Of a DNA stretch of 25,179 nt, positions 1 through 9,500 are shown piece by piece. Numbering within the stretch: position 1 is the stretch's first letter; every line of letters starts with the position of its first letter. A program made the translations under genes and the position numbers. Below the pieces are notes generated by a model that did not search any database, was not told the DNA's origin, and saw only the letters and a list, made by a program, of their open reading frames with translations. The stretch comes from Apostichopus californicus (Eukaryota > Echinodermata > Holothuroidea > Aspidochirotida > Stichopodidae): the NCBI GenBank assembly GCA_020650975.1, contig JAIPMN010170493.1, forward strand, positions 1 through 25,179, read 5' to 3'.

Positions 1-2137
1 TCATAACGATTTGAATATTCAAATTAGGCTGTCTTTCTGAAGAGTGTGGACCTATTTTCAACGCTAATAATGTCTGATATATGGTAAAGAGGTCGGCATC
101 CGTTCGCCGCATGATTTTGAGAAGATTTTAAAAATGGCGAATTTGGGCCAAAATTTGAAAAAACCATAAGGGTATAGCTTTACAAAATGATCAAATTTGG
201 ACGAAAAATCGAGCTTTTTAAATTTAGCCTAAATGTGTACAATGGATTCGTGTGGATCACAAGCATGTTCCCGTCCCGTTAGAAGTGAAATTCTAGCAAG
301 TTTTCGCCTGAAAATTCAATATATGAAATGATCATAACGATTTGAATATTCAAATTAGGCTGTCTTTCTGAAGAGTGTGGACCTATTTTCAACGCTAATA
401 ATGTCTGATATATGGTAAAGAGGTCGGCATCCGTTCGCCGAATCATATTGAGAAGATTTTAAAAATGGCGAATTTGGGCCAAAATTTGAAAAAACTATAA
501 GGGTATAGCCTTACAAAATGATCAAATTTGGACGAAAAATCGAGCTCTTTAAATTTCAGCCTAGATGTGTACAGTGGATTCGTGTGGATCACAAGCATGT
601 TCCCGTCCCGTTAGAAGTGAATTTCTAGCAAGTTTTCGCCTGAAAATTCAAGATATGAAATGATAACGATTTGAATATTCAAATTAGGCTGTCTTTCTGA
701 AGAGTGTGGACCTATTTTCAACGCTAATAATGTCTGATACATGATAAAGAGGTCGGCATCCGTTCGCCGCATCATTTTGAGAAGATTTTAAAAATGGCGA
801 ATTTGGGCCAAAATTTAAAAAAACCATAAGGGTATAGCCTTACAAAATGATCAAATTTGGACGAAAAATCGAGCTTTTTAAATTTCAGCCTAAATGTGTA
901 CAGTGGATTCGTGTGGATCACAAGCATGTTCCCGTCCCGTTAGAAGTGAATTTCTAGCAAGTTTTCGCCTGAAAATTCAAGATATGAAATGATAACGATT
1001 TGAATATTCAAATTAGGCTCTTTCTGAAGAGTGCATGGACCTATTTTCAACGCTAATAATGTCTGATATATGATAAAGAGGTCGGCATCCGTTCGCCGCA
1101 TCATTTTGAGAAGATTTTAAAAATGGCGAATTTGGGCCAAAATTTAAAAAAACCATAAGGGTATAGCCTTACAAAATGATCAAATTTGGACGAAAAATCG
1201 AGCTTTTTAAATTTCAGCCTAAATGTGTACAATGGATTCGTGTGGATCACAAGCATGTTCCCGTCCCGTTAAAAGTGAAATTCTAGCAAGTTTTCGCCTG
1301 AAAATTCAAGATATGAAATGATAACGATTTGAATATTCAAATTAGGCTGTCCTTCTGAATAGTATGGACCTATTTTCAACGCTAATATTGTCTGATACAT
1401 GATAAAGAGGTCGGCATCCGTTCGCCGCATCATTTTGAGAAGATTTTAAAAATGGCGAATTTGGGCCAAAATTTAAAAAAACCATAAGGGTATAGCCTTA
1501 CAAAATGATCAAATTTGGACGAAAAATCCAACTTTTTAAATTTCAGCCTAGATGTGTACAGTGGATTCGTGTGGATCACAAGCATGCTCCCGTCCCGTTA
1601 AAAGTGAATTTCTAGCAAGTTTTCGCCTGAAAATTCAAGATATGAAATGATAACGATTTGAATATTCAAATTAGGCTGTCTTTCTGAAGAGTGTGGACCT
1701 ATTTTCAACGCTAATAATGTCTGATATATGATAAAGAGGTCGGCATCCGTTCGCCGCATCATTTTGAGAAGATTTTAAAAATGGCGAATTTGGGCCAAAA
1801 TTTAAAAAACCATAAGGGTATAGCCTTACAAAATGATCAAATTTGGACGAAAAATCGAGCTCTTTAAATTTCAGCCTAAATGTGTACAGTGGATTCGTGT
1901 GGATCACAAGCATGCTCCCGTCCCGTTAGAAGTGAAATTCTAGCAAGTTTTCGCCTGAAAATTCAAGATATGAAATGATAACGATTTGAATATTCAAATT
2001 AGGCTGTCTTTCTGAAGAGTGTGGACCTATTTTCAACGCTAATAATGTCTGATATATGATAAAGAGGTCGGCATCCGTTCGCCGCATCATTTTGAGAAGT
2101 TTTTAAAAAAGGCGAATTTGGGCCAAAATATGAAGAA
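1..2137. repeat. Satellite array, ~329-bp unit, about 6.5 copies
   Basis: The phrase ATAACGATTTGAATATTC recurs at 3, 334, 663, 992, 1321, 1650 and 1978, giving periods of 331, 329, 329, 329, 329 and 328. Units are nearly identical, differing by scattered substitutions and small indels. One unit includes TCGGCATCCGTTCGCCG and GGGTATAGCCTTACAAAATG. The last unit stops about 155 bases in, near 2133-2137. The array probably continues past the left edge, since the window opens inside it. No reading frame is kept between units because the period is not a multiple of three. Confidence 0.97.
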
Positions 2138-4207
2138 GAGCATCAATGACGCAGTATCTCAATACTGGAAGTTCTAATTTTGATTCCTAATTTCATATCT
2201 TTGCTCTGTCTCTACAATTATCAATATCAATCATGGTACAACAAATAGAGAACTTGCATTTACGCTACTTTGCCACGAATAGTCTCTGCAGGTTACACTT
2301 CATCCTGCGAGTGTTGCCTTTAGCGCTCATTGCCTGTTTGTGGAGAGAACGGCGTTGCAAGGTTTAGTAATGTCATAGAATAATTAAGAACTTGTTTTTT
2401 ATGTGGTATCCTTCATCTTGGGTCAGTCTCTGTTGGACTTTTTGGTCATATAGTTTATGATGTATCAGGTTCCTAGACATCAATCAGCTTATCTTCGTGA
2501 TGAATTGTAAAGTATTTTTGGATACGTGAAATGTACATCTTATGTAGGAACTTCTTGTTAATTTTTCTTCACACTGGTGAATATGAATGTGCGATTTAGA
2601 GCAAAAGAATATAACAGGAATGTGTTTTTTCAAGGTTTATCAAAGTTTATTTAATCAAGGCAATGAATGGAATGGCGTGAAAAGTACTGAATTAAATTAA
2701 GAAGTCCAAAAAGTTACTATATCCCAAGTGCCCACAAAGGAGAATCCAACCCGCAGATGCAGAAAGAGTCCTGAAAATGAAAGAAAACAAAAATAAATGT
2801 TAACAGAACGTTGGATAATAGGAGACAATATATAAAGTCACATAAAATTGACTTCACATTGCTTTGAAATGCAACAAGCCCATATTACATAACACATTGT
2901 AGTGGAACTTGTAAATGCATTTTCTCTCTGAAAATGACAGAAACATACAGCATTACAGGGTGAAGAACTTCGAAACAAAGTGAAATAGGCACATGCACAA
3001 CCAAAACCAAAAAAAAATTAACTGCAATATGAATTCACACACAAAAGAATACTACCAAAATGCGTTGCAAACTGTACGAAAATTCAGTGCACACTTATCC
3101 TTTGCCTTATCCTTTGGAGTGCTGACAACCACCAGTGGCAGAAGTCAGTAGTAAACTAATAATACCAGCATAGGCTTAGTAATGTGTAGTTGTACTAGCA
3201 CTACCCTACTTTGAACTGCTTTAAGTCCTCCAAAATTCAAGGCAACGACATTGTAATCGTTAACAATGTCTTGAAAGCTAACATCATAATTCATAAACAC
3301 ACGGTCCCGTAATATGAATACACTGCACTATAGAATACTTAAAACTTTAACCCTAGGCTACACACTATGGTAATGTGCATATACATGTACATATGCAATT
3401 AACCACGATAGGATACGATGATGCCGGTGAACAAGAGCAACCTTCAAAATGTCACTTTAATTCAACCCAGAATGCTGGAACTCCGAATTTAGCCTCAAAT
3501 CATTGTTTAACTTGTTTTATACCATCGACCGGACGATGGAGGTGGTACCTTCTTGAAAACGGAAAATGTGCAATTCGAAAGATGAAAGGTTTGTACTTAC
3601 GTTTCGTTTTTATTTTTCAAGCCGAGGCAAAGAAATTTCAAAATTTCATCCACATTGTGAGTCCGACATCGTCGCAAACAGATATTTAATGAATATTCAA
3701 CTTCTTTTCTTCAAAGTTTTGCTTGAAGCAATTCGATTCCTGCTTTATGAATATGTATTAAAACGGATTTTCAGACGATATCCAAGCTGCAGTGTACTAA
3801 AATATAGTGATGGGCTAAGCTCCCACAATGCATTTCACCGCTTTTGCCAAGTGTTTAATGATTGCGAAATAACGGTCAAAAGTCGCAGTCTGATTTCGCG
3901 AAACTGGGAAACGCGGACAGGGAAACGCGGGCAAAAGTTCCCTACAAACAAGTTTCGGAGCGTGTGCAAAAAAGGCCTGTAACAACTGTGTTTCAGCCCG
4001 ATTTGGACATAAATCGGTGAAAAAGTCATAGAATGAGATCAAATTCTCGAATAAAAAATAGTAACTTTTGTTGGCCTATATGATTATGCTTGCTCTGGAA
4101 AATCCATAGAAAAAGAACTTTGTATGAAGACGCTGAAACTTTTTTAAGAGAAGAGAGAGTCCCACTTAGTGTTACAATATCTCTATACATGTAATGTATT
4201 GAGATAA
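2138..4207. other. 2.07-kb non-satellite segment splitting the array
   Basis: Unique-looking sequence lies between two halves of one satellite unit. Near its ends lies an exact 11-bp inverted pair, TATCTCAATAC at 2155-2165 and GTATTGAGATA at 4196-4206. On the minus strand it shows a CpG-rich block at 3890-3965 with a direct repeat of GGGAAACGCGG, a consensus donor (GTAAGT at 3600), two pyrimidine-backed acceptors (near 2930 and at 2771) and AATAAA at 2651-2646. No ORF in it resembles a protein I know. Confidence 0.5.
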
Positions 4208-4353
4208 AAAACTATAAGGGTATAGCCTTTCAAAATGATCAAATTTGGACGAAAAATCGAGCTTTTTGAATTTCAGCCTTAATGTGTACAATGGATTCGT
4301 GTGGATCAGAAGCATGTTCCCGTCCGGTTACAAGTGAAATTCTAGCAAGTTTG
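4208..4353. repeat. Isolated partial copy of the 329-bp satellite
   Basis: From AAAACTATAAGGGTATAGCC to GTGAAATTCTAGCAAGTTT this matches the second part of the satellite unit. It starts almost exactly where the seventh unit of the main array stops. It carries several private changes (for example GTCCGGTTACAAGTG against GTCCCGTTAGAAGTG). It looks like the other half of a unit split by the 2138-4207 segment. Confidence 0.9.
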
Positions 4354-5157
4354 GATTCGGGTAAAGAATAAAACAAACTACAAAAAAATAACAATAATAT
4401 ACAAACACTGAATTCATTTTATGACATGGAATGTTATTACAAAATTAACACATATTTGTCTTCCGACAAGATTCATGAATCTTAAATTAAATAAATATAA
4501 CATCCCGTTTCAATACTTCTCACGAAATTTTGCCAAATTCCTGCCATAGGCAGGATCTGAGTCTTATTCCATTATTGCATTACAATTGCATACCCAAGAC
4601 GAGTTATTTAATACTCTGAAATTGCATCCAAACTTTGAGCTGACGATCTTGCAAGCGACTGATGTGGTATGATTTAATTTTTTTTTAATACTAGCCATGG
4701 CCTATCGCTTTGGTTTGTACACCACTTACGGAAAGCCCTGAATTTGACACAAAAAGTGTTCTCATTGTTCTCAAACTTGACAAAATTGCCAGGGTTTGGA
4801 AAGCTTTACCTTCGAAGATTTTAAAATTTGAAGGGATGGGTAGTAAACGCAGGAGTAAATTGCCCCTTATCTCCCATCTCCTAAAACTACGCAGAACAGG
4901 ACATCTTTGATGAAGAATCAAAGGAATTTATTGCTCTTGACTTTTAGACAATTGTTTATTTTACATCCAAGGAAAAACTTCAGTCTGAAAATTCCTCACA
5001 TTAAGTAAGTACCATTTGAGGCATAATGTTTGCACACTCCTTTCTTTTAGTAAAACTTCTGCGGAAAGGGAACAAAAACTGTTTCCTGAACACATCTCTG
5101 TCCAAATTGCATCATTTTATGATCCCATCCAATTGAAAGACAATATATATCGAAGGA
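4354..5157. other. Flank between satellite remnant and minisatellite; nothing recognised
   Basis: AT-rich sequence with a T8 run near 4678. Short open frames occur on both strands around 4690-4920. They overlap each other and have no start, splice or family signal that I recognise. I see no repeat longer than a few bases. Confidence 0.4.
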
Positions 5158-5662
5158 TACTAAACCTTAGAACCTGGTCCTAAACCTTACAAACCTGGAT
5201 CTAAATCTTAGAACCCTGGTCCTAAACTTTAGAACCCTGGTACTAAACGTTTGAACCTGGTACTTAACCTTACTACATGGTTCTAAACCTGGTCCTCAAC
5301 CTTAGAAACCTGGTTCTTAACCTTAGAATCCATGGTCCTAAACATCAGAACCTGGTCCTTAGCATCAGAACCTGATCATACACCTTAGAAACCGGGTCCT
5401 CAACCTTAAAACCTGGACCTTAACACCAGAACCTGGTTATAAATATCAGAACATGGTCCTTAACATCAGAACCTGCTCCTAAACCTTAGAGAAACCTTGC
5501 CCCAAACCTTTGAACCTAGTTCTTCACATCAGAACCTGGCTCTGAACATCAGTACCTGGTCCTAAACATCAGACCCTGGTTCTAAACCTTAGTACCTGCT
5601 TCTAAACATCAGAACCTGGTCCTAAACATCAGAACCTGGTGCTAAACCTTAGAATCTGGTCA
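5158..5662. repeat. 20-bp minisatellite, about 25 units
   Basis: The consensus is roughly CCTGGTCCTAAACATCAGAA, alternating with CCTTAGAA endings. Units are mostly 20-21 bp with a few 11- to 23-bp variants. Divergence is moderate, except for the last units (near 5580-5640), which are nearly identical. It lies downstream of the peptidase gene. Confidence 0.95.
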
Positions 5663-5921
5663 CACAACAACTATAATACCTAGAACCAGCTCAAACAACA
5701 GGTGTACGACAACAAGAAAAAACTTTGCAATTAAGCAGATTAACAAGTTTAGCAGATTTTACAGACAATTTGGAACTTATTGAAAAGATATTATGAAAAC
5801 ACTTTACCAGACTTATTCATCAATTGTAGACTTAAAAAAATGAGTATTTTTCTTTTAAATTCGACACTAGTTGAAGATCTCTCGTCTGTGTTGATTTTAG
5901 CCATCGATAACAACACATGAT

Positions 5922-5943
5922 TTTAATATCTTAATATTTTAAT
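5922..5943 (-). terminator. Candidate poly(A) signals for the peptidase gene
   Basis: Two ATTAAA hexamers on the minus strand (5943-5938 and 5927-5922) lie about 530 bases past the stop codon. No AATAAA was seen between the stop and the 20-bp minisatellite. They are suggestive only. The true cleavage site could be elsewhere. Confidence 0.2.
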
Positions 5944-6359
5944 ATCCTACTTTCAATGAAGATAATCTGAAAGAGACTCACACTACGGGATAACGATATC
6001 TAACCTTTTTTAAGATTTCAGCAGAAACACAAGATACATAATCGGTCACCATCATGTAACCTTTCAACCTATTACACAGCTTGAAGCCTATTTTGAAAGA
6101 TTGCACTACAAAAGGAAGAAAAAGCAAAAGAAGAAAAAGTCTTCTACTTGGAAGAGACAAGTAAACAAAACAAGAAAAAACCTTAAAAAAAAGAGAAAAA
6201 AAAAGAGAAAAAAAAGTATAAAACAAGTTATAAATGTCTTACACAAGGAATAATATTGTAATTATTCTCAAATAGTCATCCTATTCTCTGCATATCTGAC
6301 TAGAGGCACTGATTGAAGGAAGAATAAAGAGTCTTGAAAGTTACTGCCACAAAATCGCT

Positions 6360-6382
6360 GGGGGGGCCCCCCCCCCCCCCCC
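6360..6382. repeat. G7C16 homopolymer junction
   Basis: Seven G are followed directly by sixteen C in the presumed 3' untranslated region. It is a perfect 14-base GC palindrome at the junction and may be length-variable or a sequencing weak spot. Confidence 0.9.
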
Positions 6383-6471
6383 ACAACTCCTTTCTCCTAC
6401 ATATAACCAAGACAACATGAAATACTCAACAAATAAGACTGAACTCTTAAGTTTGGTTACGATGCATGACT

Positions 6472-6529
6472 TCAAGCTGAACCGAAAGCTTCCTCCAGAG
6501 AATTCAAAACATGGAGGTCTCGTGAGAGG
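6472..6529 (-). CDS. Exon S: last coding exon with stop
   Basis: One base completing Gly866, 18 codons and TGA (6474-6472); acceptor GCTTTTTTTTCCCCGCAG. It encodes [18 protein letters not shown]. It was found by extending the frame from exon R through a single GT-AG intron of 556 bases. The short tail ending in SLEExF is how relatives finish. Confidence 0.88.
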
Positions 6530-9500
6530 CTGCGGGGAAAAAAAGCGAAATGTAAAATTTAGATTAACTTTGCGTGATTCATATAAAATTATATAACTTT
6601 GATTAAACTACAGCCACAAAATCCAACAACATTTAAAAAAAAACACTTGTTTCATTAAGGAAGGAACATGAGCTTGCAAAGGATCCCCAGTCACTGACCG
6701 CAGAATAATTAGGACTTTTGAAAGTTTGATGGGGGAAATCACTTTTTGTTAAGGTTCGACATGAAATTAGCCGTCAAAATTATTTCTGCTTCTTTCAAAG
6801 TTTATTAAGCTCAAATTTAAGACTTGAAAACTTAAAAGCAGACTTCAATGCATCAATCAAACAATGCTTTCTTTTGTTTTATCTATCTCATTGGGAAGGG
6901 TGGGGGAGAGGGTAAGTCATGGAGCCATTGGGGAAGGATCTACACCTTTGCCATATAGATATATTTTGGAAAATATTAAAATTAAGTTGTTGAAACCTTG
7001 TATCATTTCTTACCATCCACATACAGACTGCTAGTATACTGAATTGATTTACAGGACTTTTCTGGTTACCGTGGAGATAACTTACCCATTGAATCCTTCC
7101 GTGATCTCCTTCACTTTCGAGGGTTGACAGCAGACAGCGCAGCGAGCCTTGCTGGGGTCAATCAGGGGTCGGATATACTTCTCTCCCACTCTCAACAGGT
7201 CATCTATTGTGACCTTTGACACCATAGTCAAGAGATTTCTAAAGGGCAACGTACAAAATATTGGTAGTAATCGGCGCAAATCTTCATATTTGTCAAATTG
7301 AAAAAAAAAAATTCTCTTTTATCTGTTTGACAAAGAGTTGCTAGGTAACGACTGAGACACTAGACTATAAACATTATCCTTGCACAGATGTAAGTGTACG
7401 GTACAGATACTAAATTAATTAAGACTAATCAAGACTTATATCAGTAATACATTTGGATGTGTATGTACCTGTTGTAATCTTTGTCGGAATTCCTGAAGTA
7501 GTTCATGAGGGATTCGTCGGATACGGACGAGACGGTCTCTTCTCTCTCGATGATCTCATAGAGGACGCTGCTGATCGCCGTCTCAACTTGAAGATTGTCA
7601 AACAGGGTAGACTTGTCCAAGTATCCTTCCTGGAAATGTCAGTGAAAAACAGAAGATGAATAATTCATGAGGGTTTGGGTCATCCTCTTTGCTGACAATC
7701 TCAAAATAGGTTTTTAAAATGGTTACTACGTTGAAATATGAATATTTTCAACTATTCTTCTGCGATAAAAAGGTGAGCTGGGTTAAACATGTCAGGAACG
7801 TCTTGAAAGACCTCACCTGGTACGGATATTTATGAGTGACTTCCTTACCTGTTCCATCACTACCACAGCACCCTCACTCTGCCTTAAACGTGCATTGAGG
7901 GTTTCAATAAAGACTCTAAGGCTTGAACTAACTTACCACAATAGTTTTAGCTTGTCTGTAAGCGTTGACTACATGAGTACATTTAAAGAGTTGCAGGTAC
8001 AGGAGTCCTTCCTCAGGTTTTATGTACATCCTGTAGTGATACGCTAGGCCCAGTCCTCTAATCTGCTTCCACATCGGGCCCTGGGGAATAAAAATATACA
8101 CACGACATGTTCAAAATTAAAGTTGGTGAATACATAAATCTGCCAGGAAGATATTTATATTAGCAGAAACAAAGATATAATTGATCAGAGACTCTATTAG
8201 TAAATTTGTTCACATTTGAATCAAATTTCTGAAACAAAGCCAGGTATACGTGAGGGTCTGGAGAGCTAAAACTAGGAAGAAAACCGTTCTTTTAAATGAC
8301 AAAGAGATTTGAAAACTTTATTCAAATTTTAACAAGACAGTTCTCTGCTCTAATTTGCATACATACATATGTACAATAGAAACCAAGGCTCTCTAGAAAG
8401 CCCTTCCCATTTTCTTGGTAGTATCCAAGTAAAACAGATTGTTAAGCATAGTGGCTTTTGAACCTCAGCAAAGAAATTGTCCCCCCCCCCCCTCAAAAAC
8501 ACAGATACAAATATTTTGCCCAACTATATATTAAGCTAGCATTCAGTGTTGAGCACTTACATAATTTATGTTTACCCTTGCAGTCACACAGACATTTTCC
8601 AGTAAATCCTTACTAAAGGTTATTGTGGTCAATACAACATTTTAGCTGTAATAGGCCTACATATTTAGGATATTGTGGTCAATACAACATTTTAGCAGTA
8701 ATAAGCCTACATATACCTCAAGGGCACACAGACACTCCAAGTACACCATTAATGCTGGCAGATCGGGGTCCTTGAAGTCGTTCATGCAAGGCACTGTCTG
8801 AACAAAGTAAGACGATTCCACGGATCCAACTCCGATAATCTGACCCATCGGCTTACTCTCCTGGTTAGAACGGACCATCTGGAAAGCACGTTTCTGCAAT
8901 ACCTTGCTGTCAAATCATAAACGCAAACCACAATATTGAAAAACAGACACAGATCTATCTTCCTGCCAAGAAAGTCAACACCACCCCTCGCAGGAAGATT
9001 CAACCCCCAAGTCAAACCCCCTCCTCCCTCGCAGGAACATAAATTGACTATCAATGAGGAAGCTTTCTCACAGCAATTGAGATGTCATAGCTAAATGACA
9101 GTCGTTACAGTTAGCAATAAATTATTTTAGAAATGTTAATGGGATGTTATATCTCATAGGCTTGGTATAATGTAACCCAAGGTGAGTGGGAGCCAGTGCA
9201 AGGTGAGGTAGGGGGGAAGGTGAGTGGGAGGGGTGGAAGGTGATTGGGAGGGGGTGGAAGGTAAGGCAGGAGGGAAGGTGTGGAAGGTGGGGGCGAGGCG
9301 GTGGACGGTGAGGCAGGGGGGAAGGTGAGTGGGAGGTGTAAGTTGAGTGCAAGGGGTGGAAGGTGATTGGGAGGGGTGAAAGGTGGGGGCGAGGCGGTGG
9401 AAGATGAGGCAGGGTGGAAGGTGGGTGGGAGGGGGTGGAAGGTGAGTGGGAGGGGGAAGGTGAGTGGGAGGGGTGGAAGGTGGGTGCGAGGTGGTGGAAG

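Larger units (their letters stand above)
5663..6471 (-). other. 3' untranslated region / downstream flank
   Basis: This sequence follows the peptidase stop codon in the transcript sense. It contains the G7C16 run (6360-6382) and an A/G-rich tract at 6105-6215 (U/C-rich in RNA). No conserved coding frame is evident. The UTR boundary cannot be set from sequence alone. Confidence 0.4.

Noticed and set aside
1671-1913. 80-codon minus-strand frame inside the satellite
   Set aside because: It lies wholly within one 329-bp unit. The period is not a multiple of three and the frame is not preserved in the other units.
3375-3982. Two overlapping + strand frames of 104 and 138 codons
   Set aside because: They overlap in different frames, resemble no known protein, and lie where the minus-strand splice-like signals are. 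There is not enough support to call a gene.
7814-7936. Possible alternative exon in intron P-Q (open stretch with [17 protein letters not shown] and two good donors)
   Set aside because: No AG acceptor brings the stretch into phase with exon P. Only a 21-base gap would separate it from exon P's donor, and the direct P-to-Q join reproduces the family sequence. Similar coding flavour may be chance.
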